From positions 1 to 23,912 of the forward strand of contig NZ_CALCYR010000303.1 of NCBI RefSeq assembly GCF_937906425.1: a stretch of DNA of 23,912 nt. Reading direction: 5' to 3'. Positions 7,470-15,124 of this stretch are shown piece after piece. The stretch is from an uncultured Methanobrevibacter sp. GTDB lineage: Archaea; Methanobacteriota; Methanobacteria; Methanobacteriales; Methanobacteriaceae. Position 1 is the first letter of the stretch; each line of letters starts with the position of its first letter. A program made the translations under genes and the position numbers. The notes below the pieces were generated by a model. The model was given only the letters and a program-made list of their open reading frames with translations. It had not been told where the DNA came from and did not search any database.

Positions 7470-8363
7470 ATGAACAGAAAACTAATTTTACTTCTTCCCA
7501 TAATTGCCGGAATCTTTTGGGGTGGGGGAGGAGTATTTGTAAGAATATTGGCATCCTATGGCATGGATAGCGTAAGCATCTTTGCAACAAGGGTTGTTCT
7601 TGGATGTCTAATATTTTTCATTGGAATCCTTTTATTCAATAGGGATCTATTTAAAATCAAGCTTAAGGATTTATGGATATTTTTTGGAAGTGGAATAATA
7701 GGTGTGCTTTTTTTAAACCTCTGTTATAATGAGGCTGCATTCAGATTGACGCTTTCACTTTCCTCTGTATTGTTAAGTCTTGCTCCAATATTTGCATTGT
7801 TTATCTCTGCAATCATTTTTAAGGAAAGGATTACCTTTAAGAAAATATTATGTCTGCTTATGGCCATATTTGGATGTATGCTTGTAACTGGGGTATTTGA
7901 GTCCACTAATCTTTGGTCTTTAACAGGAATTATTTTTGGACTATTGTCTGCATTGTTTTGGGCATTGTATGGAATATTTTCAAAATTCGCAACAGAGAAG
8001 GGTTATTCAACATATACAACAATATTTTACAGTTTTCTCTTTATTTCAATTGTACTGATTCCACTTACTGATTGGAATAGCTTTGCAAATTTTTTAGTTT
8101 CAAATCCTGTTTATACGGTTCCATTTGCATTGATTCATTCACTTACAACTTCAGTATGCCCGTATCTATTGTTTACAATTGCACTTAGGACAATTGATGC
8201 AGGTAAGGCAACAATACTCTGTGGAGGTGCAGAGCCAATGTCTGCAACAGTATTTGGCCTTTTGATCTTTTCAGAGACTCCAACAGTTTTAAATCTTATT
8301 GGAATAGTTATTACAATTATTGCACTTTCAATATTGGTTGCTGCAAATGAAACCGAGGATTGA
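7470..8363 (+). CDS. EamA-family (DMT superfamily) transporter
   Basis: This is a ten-helix integral membrane transporter of the drug/metabolite superfamily, made of two tandem EamA domains of about 140 residues. The first begins LILLLPIIAGIFWGGGGVFVRIL and the second LTGIIFGLLSALFWALYGIFSKFA. A second-half conserved block reads SVCPYLLFTIALRTIDAGKATILCGGAEPMSATVFGLLIF, close to the family's ...A.....EPV.A.l.... pattern. Charged loops (FNRDLFKIKLKDL, FKERITFKKI) separate the helices. The frame opens at TTG 7452, but GAGAGG (7458-7463) six bases before ATG 7470 makes the 297-residue product the better choice. The substrate is unknown; amino acid or metabolite export is usual for the family. 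It stands alone. Confidence 0.88.
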   Translation: MNRKLILLLPIIAGIFWGGGGVFVRILASYGMDSVSIFATRVVLGCLIFFIGILLFNRDLFKIKLKDLWIFFGSGIIGVLFLNLCYNEAAFRLTLSLSSVLLSLAPIFALFISAIIFKERITFKKILCLLMAIFGCMLVTGVFESTNLWSLTGIIFGLLSALFWALYGIFSKFATEKGYSTYTTIFYSFLFISIVLIPLTDWNSFANFLVSNPVYTVPFALIHSLTTSVCPYLLFTIALRTIDAGKATILCGGAEPMSATVFGLLIFSETPTVLNLIGIVITIIALSILVAANETED

Positions 8364-8398
8364 TGTTTTTTAAGTTTTAATCATTTTATTTAATTTAT

Positions 8399-8491
8399 AG
8401 GTTTTATTTATCTTTTATTTTATTTATTTAGGTTTTATTTATCTTTTATTTTATTTATTTAGGCTTTATTTGTTTTTTATTTGATTTAGAG
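8399..8491. repeat. 31-bp tandem repeat, 2 exact copies plus 1 degenerate
   Basis: The unit AGGTTTTATTTATCTTTTA with its T-rich remainder occupies 8399-8429 and 8430-8460, and a diverged copy (AGGCTTTATTTG...) is at 8461-8491. It lies downstream of the EamA gene between convergent genes. On the plus strand it supplies several long T-runs that could serve as archaeal termination signals. Confidence 0.85.
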
Positions 8492-8527
8492 GGTCTTCCA
8501 AAACCTATTTTTAAAAAAATCAGACCC
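8492..8527. terminator. GC-containing inverted repeat between convergent genes
   Basis: GGGTCT (8492-8497) can pair with AGACCC (8522-8527) across a 24-base loop, in DNA that otherwise has few G or C bases. It lies between the convergent EamA and ABC genes and may be a bidirectional terminator. The long loop makes this weak. Confidence 0.3.
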
Positions 8528-8553
8528 CCTTCAACATTAAAAATAAAAAGCTT

Positions 8554-10290
8554 TTAAATTTCCCATTCACCGCTTAATGTCTGAAGATCAAGCATTTTCT
8601 TGAATACGCCATCCTTCTCGATAAGATCTTCAGGAGAGCCTTGCTCAACAATTTTTCCATTATCAAGAACAATGATCTTATCTGCATTAGCTATTGTACG
8701 CATCCTATGTGCGATAATGATTACGGTCTTGTTTTTAACCAATTCGGATAAAGCCCTTTGAATCTTTGATTCATTTTCAACGTCAAGGAAGGAAGTTGCC
8801 TCATCCAAGAGGATAACATTCGCATCTTTCAAAATAGCTCTTGCAATGGATATCCTTTGCCTTTGACCTCCGGATAATAATTCACCGTTTTCACCTATAA
8901 CAGTATCATATCCATCAGGCAATTTGGCAACAAACTCTTCACATTCTGCAAGTTTTGCAGCTTCAATCACCTCTTCATCCTTTGCGTCCTTTTTGCCTAT
9001 GCGGATATTTTCAAGAATGGTGTTGTTGAAAAGGATAACATCCTGGAAGACAATTGAAAAGTTTTCAAGCAATTTCTCGCTGTCAAGCTCCTTAAGATCC
9101 TGAGATCCCAGACTTACCTTACCTCTTACAGGGTCCCAGAACCTTGCTGCAAGCTTGGACACGGTTGATTTGCCTCCTCCTGAAGGTCCAACCAATGCAG
9201 TAACCTCACCTTGTTTGGCTGTAAAGCTTATGTCTTTTAAAACATCCTTCAAATCATCATAATTGAAATCAACGTTCTCAAATTCAATTGTATAGCCATC
9301 CAGGCTGTATTCCTCCAAGCCCCCTTCGATAAGCTTTTCACTTATTTCCTTGGTTCTTGCTATTTTCACGTCCATCATCAGGATTTCAGTTAAATACATC
9401 ATTCCATTTTCAATAGGATTGTAGACAATTGCTGAAGCTATGAGGAATATTATTAGTGTATAAAGGTCTATTTGGCCGTTGATAATCAAGTGAGCTCCTA
9501 AAATAATTACACTTACCATTCCAAGTTTCATTATGATTTTTCCAGTAATCACCCCTACAGCGCCGCTTAACTCAACTTTTATTCTGGTTCTTTCTATGGT
9601 AGATGTTTGATTGCTTATCTTATTGTAATAATCCTCCTCATAGTTGTAGGATTTAAAATCACGAATTGATTCCAGGCATTCCTGTATTGAATCTCCACAG
9701 CCAATCAATTGTTTTGTTATGACCTTGCTTCCCTTGTCAATAAGGCCTTTAGATACATATATTGCAAGGAATCCTACTGGAACAACCCAGAAAAGAGCTA
9801 TAGAAAGTCTCCATTCAAATACAAACATTCCTATTGCTACAAGAATCAAAGAAATGAATGAACCAAACAATTGGGGAATTGCATGTGAGAAGACATGTTC
9901 CAAATCAGTGCAGTCATTCATTATGGTGGATGTCAAATCTGCAAGGTCCCTGTTTTCAAAGAATGACAATGGCAATTTTCTCAAGGATTCAGCCAGATTT
10001 ATCCTGCGGTTTTCACTTTCCACATATGTTGTATTGAATACAAAGTGATATTGCTTCCAGGACAGGTAGAATATTACTGCAAGCACAATAAGGATTAAAG
10101 GTATGAATGTCATCAAGTCAGGACTCATTCCCAATTGGGGATTGAGATAAATAAAAAGAAGCATTGCATATAATCCAACCGGAAGCATGAAGCTTATGTT
10201 TTGAAGTGCGGAATAGATTATCCCTTTTACAAGGTTTTTAGAACCTTCTTCAGTAAGTCCGAATCTTTCTACAAAGTACTCTTGCAACAT
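8554..10290 (-). CDS. ABC transporter, fused permease-ATPase half (second of pair; YbtPQ/IrtAB-like)
   Basis: This is a type IV ABC half-transporter with six membrane helices (about 25-310) followed by an ATPase domain. The ATPase is complete: Walker A GPSGGGKS (368-375), Q-loop Q416 (FQDVILF), signature LSGGQ (472-476), Walker B VILLDE (492-497) and switch H528. Its ATG shares one base with the stop codon of the upstream ABC gene (TAATG), so the two are translationally coupled and very likely form a heterodimer. The ribosome site GAGGAG sits in the end of the upstream gene. Fold alone does not set direction. The closest subgroup by feel includes siderophore importers YbtPQ and IrtAB, and the iron box upstream supports that. 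Export of lipid, drug or peptide is the alternative. Confidence 0.9.
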   Translation of the reverse strand: MLQEYFVERFGLTEEGSKNLVKGIIYSALQNISFMLPVGLYAMLLFIYLNPQLGMSPDLMTFIPLILIVLAVIFYLSWKQYHFVFNTTYVESENRRINLAESLRKLPLSFFENRDLADLTSTIMNDCTDLEHVFSHAIPQLFGSFISLILVAIGMFVFEWRLSIALFWVVPVGFLAIYVSKGLIDKGSKVITKQLIGCGDSIQECLESIRDFKSYNYEEDYYNKISNQTSTIERTRIKVELSGAVGVITGKIIMKLGMVSVIILGAHLIINGQIDLYTLIIFLIASAIVYNPIENGMMYLTEILMMDVKIARTKEISEKLIEGGLEEYSLDGYTIEFENVDFNYDDLKDVLKDISFTAKQGEVTALVGPSGGGKSTVSKLAARFWDPVRGKVSLGSQDLKELDSEKLLENFSIVFQDVILFNNTILENIRIGKKDAKDEEVIEAAKLAECEEFVAKLPDGYDTVIGENGELLSGGQRQRISIARAILKDANVILLDEATSFLDVENESKIQRALSELVKNKTVIIIAHRMRTIANADKIIVLDNGKIVEQGSPEDLIEKDGVFKKMLDLQTLSGEWEI

Positions 10291-12095
10291 TAAATCATCT
10301 CCTCTGCATTATCTTCAACAGAAGTGTTTTTAACCTTCCAATTTATTGACTTGTTGAATTCTGTCCACATTCTTGAATAAAGGCCTCCTTTTTCAACCAG
10401 GTCTTCATGTTTTCCAAGCTCTCTGATTCTTCCCTCCTCTATTACAAATATCTTATCCACATTCTTTACTGTTGATAGTCTGTGGGCTATCATTATGACT
10501 GTCTTATCCCTTGTAATCTCGGAGATTGCCTTTTGAATCATGTATTCATTTTCTGGGTCTGCAAGAGCTGTCGCCTCATCTAAAATTATGATTGGAGCGT
10601 CTTTCAATATTGCTCTTGCAAGGGCTATTCTTTGCTGCTGGCCTCCTGAAAGGTATGTTCCTTCGCTACCTATCACTGTGTCTATTCCATTAGGAAGTTC
10701 ATCGATGATGTCATCACATTGGGCAAGGCTTAATGCCCTTTCAACTTCCTCTCTGCTTGCTCCCTTTTTACCTATTGCAACATTGTTATAGATGGAATCC
10801 TTCATGAGCATTGTGTTCTGGAATACAAAGGATATGTTTTCCATTAATTTCTTTGTTGAAATATCCCTTATATCCACTTCTCCGACTTTTATGCTTCCAC
10901 TTTTTACATCCCAGAATCTTGGAATAAGTGAAGCAATAGTGGTTTTGCCTCCACCTGAAGGGCCTACGAGAGCTACAGATTCCTTTTCTTCTATCTTCAG
11001 GCTTATGTCATTTAATATATGCATGCCTGAATCTGTGTCATCATAGTCGAAGTAGACATTTTCAAACTCAATGGAATAGTTTTTAGGATCTTGAGGGTTT
11101 TGAGCCTCTGCCAAAGGTTCTTCATTCAATATCTCCTCAATGCTGTCCAATGCATAGGATGCAAGCATCCAATCCTGGGAAACAGACATTATATGATTCA
11201 GCATCACTGAACAGATTGGAGTGAATATTACATAGAATATGAAGTTTGATAATAGGCTTGGGTCGAATATGGAACCCATCAACAAGATGACTGCAGGAAT
11301 TAAAAGTGCAAAGAACCCGTTTATTGCCAGGGTAAAACCGGTCATAGGCAACTGAGTCGAGAGGGAATATTCTGATGAGAACTTTGCATAGTTTTTAATC
11401 GCTGTTAAAAAGTTTTTATAGGAAAATATGCTTTGTTGGAATGCCTTTGTTACAGGAATTCCTCTGACATACTCAACAGCCTCTGCATTCATCTTTTCCA
11501 AATACATTTGGTATTCCGCCATTAGGTTTTGTGATTCTGATGAAAACATTGGAATCATGAATAAAATAGATAGGATTATTGGAATAAGACAAGTCAGCCC
11601 TAATCTGTAATCGAAACTAAATAATATTATTAAAAATGCTATTGGAGTTACAATAGCACCTGTTAAGTCAAATAGTTGGTGAGCAAGGAATCCTTCGGTT
11701 TTTGCAGCACCAAAATCGATTATTTTTCTAATTCCTCCACTTGTATGGTTAGAAAAATAACCGAGAGGCAATTTTAGCAGGTGTTTCATTGCAGCATCCT
11801 TCATGTTCTTTTCATTTTTAAATGCAGACAGGTGAGTGCCCATCAGACCTATGAAGTTCAGCAGGATTCCCAATACTGCAAACAGAAATGCGTTAAATGC
11901 ATATGATTCTATGTTCTGGGCACTTGCAAAGTTAGGAGCTACTGTTAAAAGCTCATTTACCACTTTCCAAATGTAAATAAATGGTATAAGCATACATACT
12001 GCACTAATAGCTGAAAATATGCAGCCCATCACTGTTAAATATTTATAATTTCCCGAATAATTTAGTAATCTAATGAATTGATTTTTATTTGACAT
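10290..12095 (-). CDS. ABC transporter, fused permease-ATPase half (first of pair; YbtPQ/IrtAB-like)
   Basis: This 601-residue half-transporter is the first gene of a two-gene operon. Six helices lie between about 20 and 310, with GYFSNHTSGGIRKII at the cytoplasmic coupling region, and then the ATPase domain. Motifs are intact: Walker A GPSGGGKT (378-385), Q426 (FQNTMLM), LSGGQ (482-486), Walker B IIILDE (502-507) and H538. The D-loop reads ALADPENE instead of the common SALD; a similar ADPENE sequence is remembered from the YbtPQ-type subgroup, which is why that group is favoured. The start ATG has AAGGAG (complement 12102-12107) six bases upstream. A DtxR-type operator at 12117-12132 lies directly before it. 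The protein ends in a short acidic tail (SVEDNAEEMI). Confidence 0.9.
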   Translation of the reverse strand: MSNKNQFIRLLNYSGNYKYLTVMGCIFSAISAVCMLIPFIYIWKVVNELLTVAPNFASAQNIESYAFNAFLFAVLGILLNFIGLMGTHLSAFKNEKNMKDAAMKHLLKLPLGYFSNHTSGGIRKIIDFGAAKTEGFLAHQLFDLTGAIVTPIAFLIILFSFDYRLGLTCLIPIILSILFMIPMFSSESQNLMAEYQMYLEKMNAEAVEYVRGIPVTKAFQQSIFSYKNFLTAIKNYAKFSSEYSLSTQLPMTGFTLAINGFFALLIPAVILLMGSIFDPSLLSNFIFYVIFTPICSVMLNHIMSVSQDWMLASYALDSIEEILNEEPLAEAQNPQDPKNYSIEFENVYFDYDDTDSGMHILNDISLKIEEKESVALVGPSGGGKTTIASLIPRFWDVKSGSIKVGEVDIRDISTKKLMENISFVFQNTMLMKDSIYNNVAIGKKGASREEVERALSLAQCDDIIDELPNGIDTVIGSEGTYLSGGQQQRIALARAILKDAPIIILDEATALADPENEYMIQKAISEITRDKTVIMIAHRLSTVKNVDKIFVIEEGRIRELGKHEDLVEKGGLYSRMWTEFNKSINWKVKNTSVEDNAEEMI

Positions 12096-12116
12096 TTTTA
12101 GCTCCTTATAATCTAA

Positions 12117-12132
12117 TTTAGGTTTGCCTAAA
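12117..12132 (-). promoter_or_regulatory. DtxR-family (iron-responsive) operator candidate
   Basis: TTTAGGTTTGCCTAAA is a perfect inverted repeat (6-bp arms TTTAGG/CCTAAA, four-base spacer). Its inner 14 bases differ at one position from TTAGGTTAGCCTAA, the core of the known DtxR/IdeR consensus. It sits 22 bases before the first ABC gene, just upstream of the ribosome site. A half-site AACCTAA lies at 12229-12235, next to a TATA-like tract at 12240-12255 (minus strand). A ferrous-iron-bound DtxR-type protein would repress the operon when iron is plentiful. No DtxR gene is in the window. Confidence 0.6.
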
Positions 12133-12277
12133 AATTAAATTTGCTCAAAAAAGACAATTGAAAAATAATGTAGTATTAAATCAAAAAAGAGCAATTAATT
12201 CTTAGTTTTATTAAATTAATTAAAAAATAACCTAATTTATTATAAAATATATTTTTATCAAGTATATAAATATATTT

Positions 12278-12680
12278 GAACTAAAAAGTCAAAAACTATA
12301 CCAAAAGGACAAAAACATTAAGGTTTTGAAAAAGCCAACAAAGTGAAAATAACAGAACTATAAAGTCAGAAAATCAAATAGTTAAGAAAACTGAAAAAAT
12401 AGAACTTAAAAGTCAGAAAATCACAAACCTAAGAAAACCTGAAAATAACAGAACTAAAAGGTCAGAATTTAACTAAAAAAGCTAATAACAGAACTATTAA
12501 GTCAGAAAATCAAATAGTTAAGAAAACCTGAAAAAATAGAACTTAAAAGTCAAAATTTAACTAAAAAAGTTAATAACAGAACTATAAAGTCAGAAAATCA
12601 AATAGTTAAGAAAACTGAAAAAAATAGAAATATTAAGTTAAAATTTAACTAAAAAGCTAAAATTACCTAAAAAGTCAAAA
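12278..12680. repeat. Degenerate tandem array (about 8 units, 40-49 bp) between AraC and ABC genes
   Basis: The 588-bp gap holds an array keyed by AGAACT followed by TAAAGTCAGAAAAT. Keys start at 12354, 12401, 12450, 12490, 12538, 12578 and a diverged one near 12626, with a related block at 12278. Spacing alternates near 40 and 48, giving an 88-bp higher-order unit (12490 to 12578 matches closely). It lies upstream of the ABC operon and just downstream of the AraC gene, all on the minus strand. Direct repeats are the usual operator form for AraC proteins, so this could be the regulator's target; it could equally be slippage-generated filler. Confidence 0.8.
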
Positions 12681-12683
12681 AAT

Positions 12684-13646
12684 CTATAATAAATTATCCA
12701 CATACTTGGCCTTGTATTCAGAGGGAGTATAACCAACATAGTCCTTAAAGGCCTGTGTAAACTTTGATGGAGATGAATAGCCAACAGCCCTGGAAATCTC
12801 GCTGATGTTTTGCTCATTCTGATTAAGCAGCTTGCAGGCATAATCCAGTTTATACTCCTTTCTCCACTTGAAAATAGGTTTTCCATAAACCTCCTTAAAG
12901 CAGTTCTTCAAGCTTGTCTTGCTTATGCCATACTTTTTGGAAAGCTCATCCAAGGTGATTTTACTGTCTAAATTATTTATCAGGTCTTCCCTAACATTTT
13001 CAATGATTTCCACCTGGTTTTTAGATAGGGAAAAAGTTTCATTATTGGAAAACTTGGTAATTGAGAAAAAAAGCAATAATTCCAATGATTTCAATTTATA
13101 ATAGGATTCACATATTCTTTCATCAACATCATACAGCTCACCTATTACATGGTCTATTTTTTCATTGGACCTTACAAGGAAATACCCCTTGTCTTCCTTT
13201 AATTTATTATAGAAATCTATTAAATCAAAATCGGGGATGTAATTCTTGATGTGTTCATCAGCTATGTCCACATCCATGAAGAGCTCAAGGCCCTTATAGT
13301 AGCCTAATGGAAAATCGGATATTGTTTTTGTAACTTCAGATACGACAATGCACAAGTCTCCACGACCGAAGTAAACGAGTTTATCATCCTCTAACATATA
13401 TGAATATCTGCCGTCAATACAATGATTTATTTCAAGAAATCTTGAACTTTCATAGTTTTCTGTAAATACTCCTGACAAATCCTCATTTTGAAAGTCTATG
13501 AATGCGAGAATAACTCCTGGAAAGATAGAGTAGGTTTCCATGATTCCGCAGTTTTCAATTTTGATGCTTTTTTTTAAACCTTCAATTGTCACAGATGTTT
13601 TTCGAAGAAGATTTTCATCAAGCAGCTCATACATTTCTTCATTCAT
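12684..13646 (-). CDS. AraC-family transcriptional regulator (YbtA/PchR-like context)
   Basis: This is a 320-residue bacterial-type regulator. The N-terminal ligand-sensing half (about 30-130) contains LEINHCIDGRYSY and FPLGYYKGLELFMDV. The C-terminal double helix-turn-helix is at about 214-315: KITLDELSKKYGISKTSLKNCFKEVYG (first helix-turn-helix) and ISEISRAVGYSSPSKFTQAFKDYVGYTPSEY (second, with the conserved family signature). AraC proteins are uncommon in archaea, so transfer from Firmicutes is likely. YbtA and PchR are relatives that sense siderophores and activate uptake genes. The gene is upstream of the ABC pair on the same strand, across the repeat array. No good ribosome site precedes ATG 13646; a TATA box about 24 bases upstream suggests a nearly leaderless mRNA. 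A later ATG (residue 5) is possible. Confidence 0.9.
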   Translation of the reverse strand: MNEEMYELLDENLLRKTSVTIEGLKKSIKIENCGIMETYSIFPGVILAFIDFQNEDLSGVFTENYESSRFLEINHCIDGRYSYMLEDDKLVYFGRGDLCIVVSEVTKTISDFPLGYYKGLELFMDVDIADEHIKNYIPDFDLIDFYNKLKEDKGYFLVRSNEKIDHVIGELYDVDERICESYYKLKSLELLLFFSITKFSNNETFSLSKNQVEIIENVREDLINNLDSKITLDELSKKYGISKTSLKNCFKEVYGKPIFKWRKEYKLDYACKLLNQNEQNISEISRAVGYSSPSKFTQAFKDYVGYTPSEYKAKYVDNLL

Positions 13647-13665
13647 ATGAATACTATATTTACAT

Positions 13666-13675
13666 TATTAATAAA
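13666..13675 (-). promoter_or_regulatory. TATA box of the AraC gene (leaderless transcript candidate)
   Basis: On the minus strand TTTATTAATA is centred about 24 bases before the ATG at 13646, the distance at which archaeal transcription starts. Transcription would begin at or next to the start codon, which agrees with the lack of a ribosome site. The start codon also lies inside the palindrome ATTCATATGAAT (13641-13652). Confidence 0.35.
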
Positions 13676-13817
13676 TTTTTAGTAATTGGAGAAAGCGGTA
13701 AAAAAACAAATATTAAAAACAAAAAGCAAAGCAAAAAAGAAAATAAAAAATCTGTTGAAATAAAATTCTAAAAGATTTTTTTATTTGATTTATTTAGGCT
13801 TTTCATTGAAATAAACC

Positions 13818-14753
13818 TTATTCATTCACTTTTTCCATAGCCTTTTTAGACCATTTGGCATCCATTAGCATTGCCCTTCCAATTCCAATCAGGTCTGCAT
13901 ATCCTCTTTTTAAGAGTTCCTCAGCATCATTTAGCTTTTTAACTCCTCCAGTTAAAATAATAGGAACATCACAGGAGTCTTTAGCTATCTTACTAAGTTC
14001 CTTAAAGTATCCGGGATCTTTGCTTTGGGGATTTGAATATCTGCACAGTCCTCCAGATATGTCTATTAGATCAACTCCGCTGTCAACAAATGACTTGACT
14101 GCATATGGAATTTCCTCAAGTTTGCTTCCGCCATCGAGGTAATCATATGCTCCAAATCTTACTGCAATTATATAATCTTCTCCAAGTGCATCTCTTATTT
14201 CCTGGATTATTTCATTTGTCAATCTTAAGCGATTTTCAAGACTTCCGCCATAGTCATCAGTTCTTTTGTTGGTGTATGGAGAATAGAACTGATTTAATAG
14301 GTATCCATGGGCACAGTGGATTTCCACTCCATCAAATCCTGATTTTTTACTTCTTTTCGCTGCCTTAATGAATGATTCTCTTATGTGGTCTATATCATCC
14401 AGGCTCATTGTGTTTAGATTCAATGGATTTTCCACCTTGGCCTCCTTTCCAGCATGGCTGATTTGCGCTATTGTAAATGTTGACTCATTGTGGATAGCAT
14501 CGGTGAGTTTTTTATAGCTTTCAATAAAATCATCACTTGCCATTGACAATTGTTTTGGGTGAGCCTTTCCTTCCGGAGAGACATATTCGTGTTCTATTAT
14601 GACAAGACCGGTTGATTCGCTTCTTTGTCTGTAATACTCAATCAATTCATCGCTTACACTTCCATCTTTACTGGAAGCCCTATCCATAGGAGGCATAACT
14701 ATACGGTTTTGAATGCAAATCCCTTTTATTTTGAGTGGTTTTGTTATTATCAT
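13818..14753 (-). CDS. Old Yellow Enzyme-family NADH:flavin oxidoreductase
   Basis: This is an FMN-binding TIM-barrel ene-reductase type protein of 311 residues, without the C-terminal iron-sulfur/FAD half found in 2,4-dienoyl-CoA reductase-like members. Family blocks are ICIQNRIVMPPMDRAS (N-terminal FMN strand), ISHAGKEA, FDGVEIHCAHGYLLNQFYSP followed by TNKRTDDYGGSLENR, VRFGAYDY, LIDISGGL and the phosphate-binding ILTGGVK...LIGIGRAML. The frame continues upstream to 14795 through a repeat, giving MIIT...MIIT; ATG 14753 is chosen because it is the last copy of the repeated GGGGATAAAATG initiation unit and leads straight into conserved sequence. The substrate is unknown. It precedes the AraC gene by 171 bp, so a link to the iron locus is possible but not shown. 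Confidence 0.88.
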   Translation of the reverse strand: MIITKPLKIKGICIQNRIVMPPMDRASSKDGSVSDELIEYYRQRSESTGLVIIEHEYVSPEGKAHPKQLSMASDDFIESYKKLTDAIHNESTFTIAQISHAGKEAKVENPLNLNTMSLDDIDHIRESFIKAAKRSKKSGFDGVEIHCAHGYLLNQFYSPYTNKRTDDYGGSLENRLRLTNEIIQEIRDALGEDYIIAVRFGAYDYLDGGSKLEEIPYAVKSFVDSGVDLIDISGGLCRYSNPQSKDPGYFKELSKIAKDSCDVPIILTGGVKKLNDAEELLKRGYADLIGIGRAMLMDAKWSKKAMEKVNE

Positions 14754-15030
14754 TTTATCCCCAGTTTCTATATTCTTATTTTTTGTTATTATCATTTTAT
14801 CCCCAGTTTCTATATTCTTATTTTTGTTATTATCATTTTATCTTCATTTTCTAAATTTTTATTTTTGTTATTGTCATTTTTTCTTCATTTTCTATATTCT
14901 TATTTTTTGTTATTATCATTTAGTTATCAATTTTTTTGTTTAAGTTTTTTTGTTATTGTCATTATATCCTATTTTCTATGTTCTTATTTTTTGTTATTGT
15001 CCTTTTATCCTTATTTTTTTAATTTTCTTC
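14741..15030 (-). repeat. Seven-copy 41-42 bp tandem array containing the gene's ribosome site and start codon
   Basis: Units start (TTGTTATTATCATTTTATC on the plus strand) at 14741, 14783, 14824, 14865, 14907, 14950 and 14991, with periods of 41-43. On the minus strand each unit reads roughly ...GGGGATAAAATGATAATAACA, so it carries a Shine-Dalgarno-like element and an ATG. Copies 1-6 keep the ATG (complements of CAT at 14751, 14793, 14834, 14875, 14917 and 14960); copy 7 has lost it. The GGGG survives only in the two copies nearest the gene. The remaining 15031-15124 holds the promoter region of the divergent HAD gene, with no clear TATA box. Confidence 0.9.
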
Positions 15031-15124
15031 AATAGTTTAATATAGGAATAAATTTAAATTAGTATTAATTATTACTTTCACTTAAGGCTAAATTTATTAC
15101 TAAATATTGTTTCTCGTGATAAAA

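Noticed and set aside
12278..12680. CRISPR or insertion-sequence remnant
   Set aside because: The material between keys is itself repeated instead of unique, no transposase fragment is visible in any frame, and there are no flanking inverted repeats or target duplications.
12638..12886. Minus-strand ORF overlapping the end of the AraC gene in another frame
   Set aside because: The AraC frame encodes an intact helix-turn-helix over the same bases. The alternative frame has no homology signs and runs into repeats.
13586..13771. Plus-strand 61-codon ORF across the AraC start
   Set aside because: It overlaps the AraC N-terminus and its promoter, and its Lys/Asn-rich tail is simple A-rich intergenic sequence.
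14625..15035. 136-codon plus-strand ORF rich in Phe, Tyr and Ile with repeated FYILIF-like blocks
   Set aside because: It is produced by translating the 41-42 bp tandem array and the antisense of the flavin oxidoreductase start. It has no ribosome site and no non-repeat conserved content.
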